This document shows, piece by piece, positions 1 to 6,213 of a stretch of 9,536 bases of DNA. Position numbers and translations under genes: made by a program. The stretch comes from Alphaproteobacteria bacterium (GTDB lineage Bacteria; Pseudomonadota; Alphaproteobacteria; UBA3830): the NCBI GenBank assembly GCA_017416635.1, contig JAFQBQ010000160.1:1-9536 (forward strand), in the 5' to 3' direction. The stretch's first letter is position 1, and the number at the start of each line of letters is the position of its first letter. The notes beneath the pieces are model-generated. The model worked only from the letters and a program-made list of their open reading frames with translations, was not told the origin of the DNA and did not search any database.

Positions 1-740
1 CCAACGGGGCGAAGTCCAAGCTCGACGTGTTAAATCAATTTTGGACAGATTTTAAGAGTAACGTCGACGATACCAAAGAAATAAAGGTGTCCGATGTTAT
101 CGATAAATTAAATGAGACTGTCGGAAAGTTTTTGTTCATGACGGCGGAAGGCGAGTCTCGCGAGTGTCCAGAGTGCAAACAAGGAACATTGAGTTTGAAA
201 ATCGGAAAGTTCGGATCGTTTATCGGGTGTTCGCGTTATCCAGAATGCAATTACGTTCGTCGTTTGGATTCTGTTTCCGAAGATCAAAAAGAAGGCGACG
301 GCGCAATGCTCAGCGCGGCGGAATATCCTAAACTTTTGGGAAAGGATTCTGCAGATAATGTTTCCGTGTTTTTGAAAAAAGGACCTTACGGATTTTATGT
401 TGAAAAAAGTATAGAGGCAGCAGAAGAAACGAAATCCAAAAGTTCGAAAAAAGCCAAACCGAAAGTTTTGCGTTCATCTTTGCCCGCAGATATTCCACCT
501 GAACAGGTTACTTTGGAGAAGGCATTATTTTTATTAAGCCTGCCGAAGGTGATTGGCCGGTTTGAAGGCGAAGATGTAAAAATCGGAATAGGTCGTTTCG
601 GTCCGTATGTTACGAGCAAGGGAATATTTGCATCGATTCCGAAAAGTAAAAATATTGCTGACGTTACGCAGGAAGATGCGATATCATTGTTAACAGCGAA
701 AATTGCGAAAAGTGCATCAAAACTTAAAAAGGCACAATAG
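1..740 (+). CDS. topA: DNA topoisomerase I, C-terminal part (5' end outside window)
   Basis: This is the 3' end of the type IA topoisomerase that relaxes negative supercoils in the cytoplasm. The frame is open from base 3 (N-G-A-K-S-K-L-D-V...), so the GTG at 27 is an internal Val codon and not a start; the catalytic core with the active-site Tyr lies upstream of the window. Visible parts: a four-Cys zinc ribbon (CPEC near 165-176, then GC and PEC ending near 248, with LKIGKFGSFIGCSRYPEC), followed by two C-terminal repeat modules typical of alphaproteobacterial TopA. The first is around LLGKD...VFLKKGPYGFYVE; the second is around ALFLLSLPKVIG...IGIGRFGPYV. The protein ends in a short basic tail (KSASKLKKAQ). 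All four zinc-binding Cys are present and nothing looks degraded. The stop TAG at 738-740 lies 18 bases before hflK, so the two are probably co-transcribed. Confidence 0.95.
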   Translation, partial: NGAKSKLDVLNQFWTDFKSNVDDTKEIKVSDVIDKLNETVGKFLFMTAEGESRECPECKQGTLSLKIGKFGSFIGCSRYPECNYVRRLDSVSEDQKEGDGAMLSAAEYPKLLGKDSADNVSVFLKKGPYGFYVEKSIEAAEETKSKSSKKAKPKVLRSSLPADIPPEQVTLEKALFLLSLPKVIGRFEGEDVKIGIGRFGPYVTSKGIFASIPKSKNIADVTQEDAISLLTAKIAKSASKLKKAQ

Positions 741-758
741 TATATCGGGGAGTAGTGA

Positions 759-1781
759 ATGGTTACAAAAAATCCTTGGGATGATGACGAAAATCCGTGG
801 AACAAAAAATCTTCTTCTGATTTTTTGGGTGAAGCAAAGAAAAAATATGGCAACGTGTTCGGCAAAGGAAATTTTTTCAATGGAAATTGGGGAGCAGTTG
901 CCGTTCTTTTGGCTGCGATTTATTTGGCTTCTGGATTTCATCAAGTTCAGCACGATCAAGCTGGTGTCGTTTTGAGATTTGGTAAATGGGTTAGAACAGT
1001 TCAGCCAGGACTTCGCTATGTTATGCCGTATCCTTTTGAAGAAATTATTCTTCAGCGAGTTACGAAAGTTAATCAGATCGACGTGACAAACAGCAATCAG
1101 CAGGATGAAAGTTTGATGCTCACGGGAGATTCGAATCTCGCTAACATCAGTTTCAGTATTTTGTGGAAAATCAGAAATGACGGGCTTGAAGATTTTCTGT
1201 TCAATGCGAAAAGACCGGAAATTACAGTAAAGGCGGTTGCCGAAAGCGTTATGCGAGACATTGTCGGACAAACTCCGTTTACATATGTTCAGACCGAAGG
1301 TCGTGGCGATATCCAGAATAAAGCAAAAGTCGGTTTGCAAGAAATTATGGACGAATACAAAATGGGAATCGAAATTATTCGCGTCGAATTGCAAAGAGTC
1401 GAGCCGCCTCTGTCAGTTATCGATTCTTTCAGAGATGTCGAGCGTGCCCAAGCCGAACAGCAAAGTGAAAAAAATAAAGCTGAAGCGTACGATCGCGATA
1501 CGCGCGCCAGGACGCGAGGTTTAATTGCCGAAAAAATCAATAACGGCGAAGCTCAGAAAAAAACAATTATCGAAAAAGCTCGAGGAGATGTTGCAAGATT
1601 CTTGTCGGCGTATTCTCAATATAAATTAGCACCGGATATTGTCGCAAAACGTCTTTATTTGGATACAATGCGCACAATCTATAAAGACGCCAATAAAATT
1701 GTAGTCGATAGCGACGTGAAAGCGGTTCCGTATCTTTCGTTGCAAGAATTAAATAAAAACAAAAAGGAGATTGCACAATGA
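759..1781 (+). CDS. hflK: HflK, SPFH-family regulator subunit of the FtsH protease complex
   Basis: HflK is an inner-membrane protein that, with HflC, forms a large periplasmic assembly around FtsH and modulates degradation of membrane proteins. The 340-residue product has the usual Asn/Trp/Asp-rich cytoplasmic tail (NPWDDDENPWN, residues 5-15) and one membrane segment at about 44-60 (WGAVAVLLAAIYLASGF). The SPFH/band-7 domain follows from about 64 (QHDQAGVVLRFGKW, VQPGLRYVMPYPFE), then a charged coiled-coil stretch at about 225-280 (RDVERAQAEQQSEKNKAEAY), and a C-terminal part (YLDTMRTIY) typical of the family. The start ATG at 759 has a GGGGAG Shine-Dalgarno (747-752) six bases upstream. 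The C-terminus is short and lacks the long Gln/Pro-rich tail of some HflK proteins. Its TGA overlaps the hflC ATG (ATGA), which implies translational coupling and stoichiometric synthesis with HflC. Confidence 0.95.
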   Translation: MVTKNPWDDDENPWNKKSSSDFLGEAKKKYGNVFGKGNFFNGNWGAVAVLLAAIYLASGFHQVQHDQAGVVLRFGKWVRTVQPGLRYVMPYPFEEIILQRVTKVNQIDVTNSNQQDESLMLTGDSNLANISFSILWKIRNDGLEDFLFNAKRPEITVKAVAESVMRDIVGQTPFTYVQTEGRGDIQNKAKVGLQEIMDEYKMGIEIIRVELQRVEPPLSVIDSFRDVERAQAEQQSEKNKAEAYDRDTRARTRGLIAEKINNGEAQKKTIIEKARGDVARFLSAYSQYKLAPDIVAKRLYLDTMRTIYKDANKIVVDSDVKAVPYLSLQELNKNKKEIAQ

Positions 1782-2635
1782 AAAATGCAGTTTTAGCAGG
1801 TTGCGGAGTTCTTCTGCTTTGTGTTCTCGGAGACGGATTATTTACGGTAAACCAAATAGAGCAAGCGGTCGTAACAAGATTTGGAGAACCTGTGCGAGTA
1901 ATAAAGAATCCAGGCTTGAACATGAAGATTCCGTTTTTGGAAGAAGTCGCATTTTTCGATAAGCGATTGATGAGTGTAGAACTTTCCGCACTGGAAGTTA
2001 CGCTTGGAGATAAAAGGCGAATCATGGTAGACGCATTCGGAAGATATAAAATCACCGATCCGCTGAGATTTTATCAGGCAGTTGGAAGCGAACATGCCGT
2101 GTTAAGTCGATTGCACCCTGTTGTTCTCGGAAGTCTGAGTAGTGTTCTCGGTGGAGTGAGTTTATCCTCACTGCTTTCTGATACGAGAACTTCTGCGATG
2201 AATAAAATTCGCGACGAAGTTAATAGAGCAGCGAAAGGATTTGGAATAGATGTTGTCGATGTTCGAATTCGCAAAACCGACCTACCTCCGCAAAACAGCG
2301 AAGCAATTTGTCGAAGGATGATAAGTGAGCGCGAACGTGAAGCGAAAGAAATAAGAGCGAAAGGCGTTGAAGTTTCAAAAACAATAAAATCTACAGCAGA
2401 TAAAGAAAATGCAATCGCCTTGGCTGAAGCAAACACAAAAGTTCAGATTTTGATAGCAGATGGCGAGCGCGAAGCTAACAAAATTTATACAGATGCGTTT
2501 TCTAAAGATAAAAAATTCTTCGAAATTTTTCAGACGTTGGACGCTTATAAAGAAGCTTTTGCCGAAAAAGATACTTCTTTCGTCGTTTCACCGAACTCTT
2601 CGTTTTTTAATATCATGAAAGGTCAAGGTTTGTGA
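1778..2635 (+). CDS. hflC: HflC, SPFH-family partner of HflK
   Basis: This is the second subunit of the HflKC complex that controls FtsH, anchored in the inner membrane with its bulk in the periplasm. The 285-residue product has an uncleaved N-terminal anchor (residues 3-22, AVLAGCGVLLLCVLGDGLF). The SPFH domain follows (QIEQAVVTRFGEPVRVIKNPGLNMKIPF written as QIEQAVVTRFGEP...NPGLNMKIPF, about 26-53), with family hallmarks FFDKRLM, DAFGRYKITDPLRFYQ, DVRIRKTDLP and the helical RMISEREREAKEIRAKG. The C-terminal motif DKKFFEIFQTLDAYKEAF matches the conserved 'F..F.R.L.AY' region of HflC. The start ATG at 1778 overlaps the hflK stop and has AAGGAGA (1764-1770) seven bases upstream. Its own TGA overlaps the GTG start of the protease gene. 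The length is normal for the family and no disruption is visible. Confidence 0.95.
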   Translation: MKNAVLAGCGVLLLCVLGDGLFTVNQIEQAVVTRFGEPVRVIKNPGLNMKIPFLEEVAFFDKRLMSVELSALEVTLGDKRRIMVDAFGRYKITDPLRFYQAVGSEHAVLSRLHPVVLGSLSSVLGGVSLSSLLSDTRTSAMNKIRDEVNRAAKGFGIDVVDVRIRKTDLPPQNSEAICRRMISEREREAKEIRAKGVEVSKTIKSTADKENAIALAEANTKVQILIADGEREANKIYTDAFSKDKKFFEIFQTLDAYKEAFAEKDTSFVVSPNSSFFNIMKGQGL

Positions 2636-4005
2636 AAAACGTATTATTATTTTTACTGATTTTCATTCTCGGAACCGACGTTGGAGCGTGGCCATTTAAT
2701 GGAAAAGGTATCAAGGGCGGAGTTGAAGGTTTACTGAAATGCGTCGTCGTAGTTTCAACAGATGATTCGGGAGAAGAAGATGTAGAATCTGACGATTCAT
2801 CCTCTCAAAACGAAAAATTCAACGGAGCAGGAATTATCGTGGACAAATCAGGAATTATAATTACGAATTGCCACGTGGTAGATTCTTCCGACAGAATTAA
2901 AGTGGAAACTTATGACAAACGAGAATACTCGGCTGAAGTGATCGGAAAAGATTCGCGTTTTGATATAGCGGTTCTTAGAATAAAAACGGATAAAAATTCA
3001 AATTTAACGCCGTGTAAGTTCGGAGATTCTAGCAAAGTCAGAGTTGGAGATTCGGTACTTGCTGTAGGACATTTGTTGAATTTCAAAATGACTGCTACAA
3101 GCGGTATCGTGTCGTATTGCGATAGAGATTTATCCGAACAAATTACGAAAATCGGTGCGGAAGGCGATTTAGTTTCTGCATTCATTCAAACGGACGCGTT
3201 AATTGGCACAGGAAACTCCGGCGGCCCTCTTTTCAATGAATTCGGCGAAGTAATCGGAATGGTAACAATATTCATGACAGGCGGAGAACGACCAACTGGT
3301 CCTGGATTCGCAATTCCATCAAACTTGATAAATAAATTACTCAAGCAATTGACTCAGTATGGAAAAGTTCCAAGAAGTTGGTTGGGCTTAATTGTTTCCA
3401 GAATGTCGCCTGAAGTTTCCAGAATCTTACTAAATCGGGGGATTGGATATTATGTTTCGGCAGTCAGCGATAATTCACCGGCTAAAGCTGCAAAGTTTTT
3501 ACCCGGAGATGTTTTGTTATCCATAAATAACGAACAAATTACAGAAAAAACCAACGTCGGATATTTATTGAATAACTTGGTCATCGGTTCGGTAATTCCT
3601 GTACAAATATTAAGAAACGGACAAAAAATTATGTTGAGTGTTCACGTCGGAACAGGTAAGGAAGATGAATATCAATTTACTGATGACGACGATGCCGGAA
3701 AAGATCTTTCGTACGAGAAAGTAAAAGGATTGGATTTTGGTGTGAGTGAAATTACCGACGAATTGAGAAGAGTTTTCAATTACTCTCCAGAAGAAAGCGG
3801 AGTTATAGTTTCGTTTGCTGATCCTAGGAACGTTAATTTAAATGTCGGGTGTTTGATAAAATCTGTAAACGGAGAATCAGTAAACAGCGTTGAAAATTTT
3901 AAAAAGCGAGTTTTAAAAAATCAAAAAGCGAAACGTAATTCTATTGCACTCTGCATTAAAGATTTGTCGAAGAAAATTTCTTACGTCGCAATTCCATGCA
4001 GATAA
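2632..4005 (+). CDS. Periplasmic DegP/HtrA-family serine endoprotease (S1C) with two PDZ domains
   Basis: This is a DegP/HtrA-type protease, expected to degrade or hold misfolded envelope proteins in the periplasm. It has a signal peptide (MKNVLLFLLIFILGTDVGA, predicted cut after residue 19). The trypsin-like domain carries all three catalytic residues: His81 (TNCHVV), Asp111 (FDIAVLRI) and Ser196 (GTGNSGGPL). PDZ1 is at about 250-340 (WLGLIVS...PAKAAKFLPGDVLLSIN) and a second, more divergent PDZ at about 365-455. Oddities: the usual GNPFGL strand reads GHLLNF, the usual NPGNSGG reads GTGNSGG, the loop before the His strand is short and very acidic/Ser-rich (44-61), and an acidic linker (DDDD) joins the PDZ domains. 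The GTG start at 2632 overlaps the hflC stop (GTGA), with AAGG just upstream. The hflK-hflC-degP order is well known in alphaproteobacteria. Whether it is DegP or DegQ orthologous cannot be told from sequence alone, so no symbol is given. Confidence 0.92.
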   Translation: MKNVLLFLLIFILGTDVGAWPFNGKGIKGGVEGLLKCVVVVSTDDSGEEDVESDDSSSQNEKFNGAGIIVDKSGIIITNCHVVDSSDRIKVETYDKREYSAEVIGKDSRFDIAVLRIKTDKNSNLTPCKFGDSSKVRVGDSVLAVGHLLNFKMTATSGIVSYCDRDLSEQITKIGAEGDLVSAFIQTDALIGTGNSGGPLFNEFGEVIGMVTIFMTGGERPTGPGFAIPSNLINKLLKQLTQYGKVPRSWLGLIVSRMSPEVSRILLNRGIGYYVSAVSDNSPAKAAKFLPGDVLLSINNEQITEKTNVGYLLNNLVIGSVIPVQILRNGQKIMLSVHVGTGKEDEYQFTDDDDAGKDLSYEKVKGLDFGVSEITDELRRVFNYSPEESGVIVSFADPRNVNLNVGCLIKSVNGESVNSVENFKKRVLKNQKAKRNSIALCIKDLSKKISYVAIPCR

Positions 4006-4925
4006 TTGAAGAAATCTGTCCTATTGTTATTGCCGGACCGACTGCCTCGGGAAAGTCTAGCACCGCAATTCAATTAGCTCATGGCTTTAAAAAGCTAGGA
4101 ATTGATTCAGAAATTATAAACGCGGACAGCGTTCAGGTTTATCATGATTTGAAAAAATTGACGGCTTATCCTTCTTCCGAAGATATGAGTGAAGTTCCGC
4201 ACAATTTATATGGCTTTCTCAATGCTAACGAAAAAATTTCCGTAGCAGATTGGAAAATTTTAGCTGATAAAAAAATCGACGAACTTTTATATGAAAAAAA
4301 AGTCCCGATAATTTGCGGCGGCACGGGATTTTATATTAATGCCTTGTTGAACAGTTTCGCGGAAATTCCGGATATTCCTGCCGAATTCCGCAAAGCTGTG
4401 CAGCAAAAATTTGAAAAAGATGGTCGCGAGAAATTTTTTCAGGATTTAGTAAAACTTGATCCGAAAATTGTTGACATATTACATCCGAACAACACACAAC
4501 GCATTCTTCGAGCTTATGAGGTCGTTGCATTTACAAAGATTCCGCTAAGCAATTGGTGGAAGGAACCTCAAGCTAAAGGTCGTGAATGTTTATCGATAGT
4601 AATTCTTCCTCCACGAAATATTTTGATAGAACAAATTCGAAAAAGAGCGGAAATGATGATTAATAACGGAGCAATTGACGAAGTTTCATCTTTTTTGAAA
4701 ATTTATCCTGATTATGTCGGTCCGTTAGATAAAGTTATCGGATTCAATGAGATAAAATTATTTCTGAACGGCGCCATTAACAAAAGCGAATTATCTGAAC
4801 TGATGACTATCAAAACCCGCCAATACGCAAAACGCCAATCGACTTGGTTTCGTCATCAATTATCGGACGCAATTTTTATACAAAATTCTTCTGAGATAGA
4901 AAAAGTAAAGGAATTACACTGCTAA
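3996..4925 (+). CDS. miaA: tRNA dimethylallyltransferase MiaA
   Basis: MiaA transfers the dimethylallyl group from DMAPP to N6 of A37 in tRNAs that read codons starting with U, improving decoding fidelity; it is cytoplasmic. The 309-residue product is of normal length. Motifs: P-loop GPTASGKSS (14-22), the DSVQVY segment (44-49) with the catalytic Asp, GGTGFYINALL (108-118), TQRILRAYEV (167-176), and the C-terminal TRQYAKRQSTWFR (274-286). The usual 'IG.EI' segment reads VIGFNEI. The start ATG lies 10 bases inside the end of the protease gene and no clear Shine-Dalgarno precedes it, so expression probably depends on translational coupling to the upstream gene. It is the last gene of the plus-strand block; no stem-plus-T-run terminator is visible after the TAA at 4923-4925. 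Confidence 0.96.
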   Translation: MQIIEEICPIVIAGPTASGKSSTAIQLAHGFKKLGIDSEIINADSVQVYHDLKKLTAYPSSEDMSEVPHNLYGFLNANEKISVADWKILADKKIDELLYEKKVPIICGGTGFYINALLNSFAEIPDIPAEFRKAVQQKFEKDGREKFFQDLVKLDPKIVDILHPNNTQRILRAYEVVAFTKIPLSNWWKEPQAKGRECLSIVILPPRNILIEQIRKRAEMMINNGAIDEVSSFLKIYPDYVGPLDKVIGFNEIKLFLNGAINKSELSELMTIKTRQYAKRQSTWFRHQLSDAIFIQNSSEIEKVKELHC

Positions 4926-4954
4926 AGCAAATCATCATCTTGCGTTATAGTGGG

Positions 4955-4987
4955 ATTGCTTCAGCGTTTCATGCTTCGCAATGACGG
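4955..4987 (-). repeat. Dispersed palindromic repeat copy, minus orientation
   Basis: The stretch reads, on the minus strand, CGTCATTGCGAAGCATGAAA followed by CGCTGAAGCAAT. Its ends pair with each other (ATTGC at 4955-4959 with GCAAT at 4978-4982). It belongs to the same family as the copies at 5948-6195. The 19 bases at 4967-4985 are the exact reverse complement of 5948-5966. The copy sits in the 77-base gap between the convergent ends of miaA and the TadE-like gene. In the absence of a classical terminator it could act as a weak transcript-end hairpin, which is inference. Confidence 0.8.
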
Positions 4988-5002
4988 AAAAGACGAATAA
5001 TA

Positions 5003-5880
5003 TTATTGCGGCGCGGTATCCGTAAATAAATACGGGTTTGGAGAAAAAATCACAGCTGAGGAGAAATATATAGCATCATTGTTGTTATTATTTCGAGTTT
5101 TGGGAGGAGTTAGCGACAAAAGATAAAGTCCAAACGCTTTCGATGGAGAAACATTCGCCGTAGCGCGTCCATCAGTGAAATAGTATGAACCAGATTGGCT
5201 GTAATGTATGCAACATTCAACGATAATTTTTTTGTCGCCAGGTTTCATAGTAAGCGAAGGATAAATCTCTGATGGAGCGGCGTTTTGCAAATTTTTTACG
5301 TTGCTCCGACTTAAATATGTGTCCACCGACATTTTGCTAGGAGATGTCATCTGATAGGAAGCAATATGAAATCTTCGACCCCATACGACGCTTGCAGTAC
5401 CATCATCGTTGCCTTTTACGTAATAAATATATCCCAGCGGATTATGTCCAAAAAAACTAGCGCTGCGCTTCGCGTTATTTTCCGTAAACATGGTTGTTCC
5501 GGGATAAATTGACAGACATGCCGCCGCTACAATATTTCTCAAATCATCTGCAGTAATGGCTTTGGATGATCTGTTTTGAGAGATGGATTGAATCATTTGC
5601 GCCATTTGGTATGCAACGAATTGCGTCTGCGAATGCCAGCGTTGCAATGTCGCTAAATCATTTATGTAATAAATTGTGATAATCAAAATCGGCATGCTAA
5701 CTGCAAATTCGATAAGTATTGCGCCTTTGGATTGATGTTTAAAATCGATTTTTGAAAGTAAATTTTTAAAGAGGGTTTTTGACGTTTTTGTTTGATAATT
5801 ATTTGATTTTAAAGGGCTATTACCCCCCCCCTGTATGACAAAATATTTTTCATAACTTCAAAAATCCGCACGATTTTCAT
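5003..5880 (-). CDS. TadE-like pilus/surface protein gene, reading frame broken at a G9 tract
   Basis: This is a membrane-anchored TadE/TadG-type pseudopilin-like protein, possibly part of an Flp/Tad pilus or another surface system. The uninterrupted part with an ATG is 5695-5003 (230 aa), but the same frame runs further upstream and encodes the diagnostic N-terminal signature KGAILIEFAVSMPILII plus a basic stretch (KNLLSKIDFKHQS). Between the preceding in-frame stop (5857-5855) and 5695 there is no ATG, GTG or TTG in that frame. A well-formed start does exist at 5880: AGGAG (5894-5890) nine bases before an ATG that opens MKIVRIFEVMKNILSYRGG. It runs into nine G (plus-strand C 5831-5823) and in the present register stops at TAA 5811-5809. 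Ten G would join it to the body and give 292 aa. The body carries Cys60, Cys161 and Cys162 (numbered from ATG 5695), an Asn5 run near the end, and no recognisable enzymatic motif. It may be phase-variable, a pseudogene, or a sequencing error; see findings. Confidence 0.7.
5823..5831 (-). repeat. Homopolymeric G9 tract in the 5' coding region of the TadE-like gene
   Basis: Nine consecutive C on the plus strand (G on the coding strand) fall at codons 17-20 of the reading frame that starts at 5880. Such a run is strikingly out of place in this AT-rich window. Present register: AGG GGG GGG GTA ATA GCC CTT TAA, a stop four codons after the tract. Eight G would give TAA directly after the tract. 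Only seven or ten G (count = 1 mod 3) lead into the long frame that encodes the TadE signature. So one of three registers is 'on'. Confidence 0.9.
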
Positions 5881-5889
5881 TTAATCTTT

Positions 5890-5894
5890 CTCCT
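5890..5894 (-). promoter_or_regulatory. Shine-Dalgarno that defines the true start of the TadE-like gene
   Basis: AGGAG on the minus strand (TAGGAGAAAGATTAA then ATG) sits nine bases before the ATG at 5880-5878. No comparable site precedes the ATG at 5695, where the sequence codes for the conserved GAILIEFAV motif. This decides for the upstream start. Confidence 0.75.
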
Positions 5895-5909
5895 ACTTCG
5901 ATGATGAAT

Positions 5910-5915
5910 ATTATA
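5910..5915 (-). promoter_or_regulatory. -10 promoter box (TATAAT) for the TadE-like gene
   Basis: A perfect TATAAT on the minus strand (5915-5910) lies 29 bases before the ATG at 5880, giving a leader of roughly 20-25 bases that contains the AGGAG. The -35 region is poor (CTGGCG with an 18-base spacer matches TTGACA in three positions). Presence of a promoter here supports transcription of the gene despite the frame break. Confidence 0.5.
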
Positions 5916-5947
5916 TCTGAGGATTCTTAAATACGCCAGAGTGACTA

Positions 5948-5966
5948 GTCATTGCGAAGCATGAAA
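5948..5966 (+). repeat. Partial dispersed repeat, inverted partner of 4967-4985
   Basis: GTCATTGCGAAGCATGAAA is a perfect 19-base match to the reverse complement of 4967-4985. The two copies face each other about 960 bases apart and enclose the whole TadE-like transcription unit including its promoter. The copy is cut short: the following bases (GTGCTGTTTT) diverge from the other copy. Confidence 0.85.
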
Positions 5967-5988
5967 GTGCTGTTTTTACCTTCCTTAG

Positions 5989-6026
5989 CGTCATTGCGAG
6001 AAATGAAATTTCGAAGCAATTCCACC
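5989..6026 (+). repeat. Dispersed palindromic repeat copy
   Basis: Reads CGTCATTGCGAGAAAT, then GAAATTTCGAAGCAATTCC. Within it ATTGC (5993-5997) pairs with GCAAT (6016-6020), and GAAAT (6000-6004) with ATTTC (6008-6012), so a transcript could fold into a small hairpin. The first 16 bases (5989-6004) are repeated exactly in inverted orientation at 6180-6195. Confidence 0.8.
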
Positions 6027-6032
6027 ACTTTT

Positions 6033-6114
6033 CGTCATCACGAGGAACGGAGTGATGTGGTGATCCACCGCAATTTAACCAGATTGCCACGTCGTTACAC
6101 TCCTCGTAATGACG
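6033..6114. repeat. 82-bp imperfect palindromic repeat element
   Basis: The left arm (CGTCATCACGAGGAACGG..., 6033-6069) and right arm (ending ...CTCCTCGTAATGACG at 6114) are imperfect inverted repeats. The arms differ mostly by transitions, and the loop is around CCGCAATTTAACC. Together they give a long hairpin or MITE-like unit. The element resembles the two-armed 'CGTCATTGCGAGGAACG...CGTTCCTCGCAATGACG' units common in genomes of intracellular alphaproteobacteria. An apparent 73-codon frame across this stretch (5952-6173, with EERSDVVI and RNDG) is the usual translation artefact of this repeat family. Confidence 0.85.
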
Positions 6115-6130
6115 GTAAAATATCTATTGG

Positions 6131-6156
6131 CGACCGCCTCGTTCCTTGCAATGACG
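6131..6156 (-). repeat. Partial dispersed repeat copy, minus orientation
   Basis: On the minus strand it reads CGTCATTGCAAGGAACGAGG then CGGTCG, a half-unit of the same family (compare CGTCATCACGAGGAACGG at 6033). It is a single arm with no partner immediately beside it. Confidence 0.7.
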
Positions 6157-6179
6157 GTGGAGGCAAGCCATAGTGCAAA

Positions 6180-6195
6180 ATTTCTCGCAATGACG
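6180..6195 (-). repeat. Dispersed repeat half-unit, inverted copy of 5989-6004
   Basis: ATTTCTCGCAATGACG is the exact reverse complement of 5989-6004. It lies about 20 bases beyond the end of the glycosylase gene. Together with 5989-6004 it encloses the 82-bp palindrome. The stretch 5881-6213, about 330 bases without a gene, is thus made of the promoter and ribosome binding site of the TadE-like gene (5881-5915) and this repeat cluster; I see no RNA gene in it. Confidence 0.8.
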
Positions 6196-6213
6196 TATTC
6201 CTCTCTCGATCTA

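Noticed and set aside
395..880. A 161-codon minus-strand frame opposite the end of topA and start of hflK
   Set aside because: Antisense shadow of two well-supported genes, with low-complexity Phe/Ser-rich content and no domain.
717..1394. A 225-codon minus-strand frame opposite hflK
   Set aside because: It overlaps the clearly conserved hflK coding sequence; its product has no recognisable motif and no ribosome binding site.
4926..5002. A rho-independent terminator after miaA
   Set aside because: The only pairing stretches (AAGCAA/TTGCTT and the repeat's ATTGC/GCAAT) are short with long loops and have no following T run.
5003..5695. Taking ATG 5695 as the true start of the TadE-like gene
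   Set aside because: It would cut the conserved KGAILIEFAVSMP motif in the middle, and no ribosome binding site precedes it.
5952..6173. A 73-codon plus-strand open frame (MRSMKVLFLP...)
   Set aside because: It is made almost wholly of dispersed repeat copies. The phrases EERSDVVI and RNDG are typical artefact translations of this repeat family; there is no Shine-Dalgarno and no conserved domain.
5989..6195. A CRISPR array
   Set aside because: The repeats occur in both orientations, vary in length and sequence, and have no regular spacers. They are dispersed palindromic elements.
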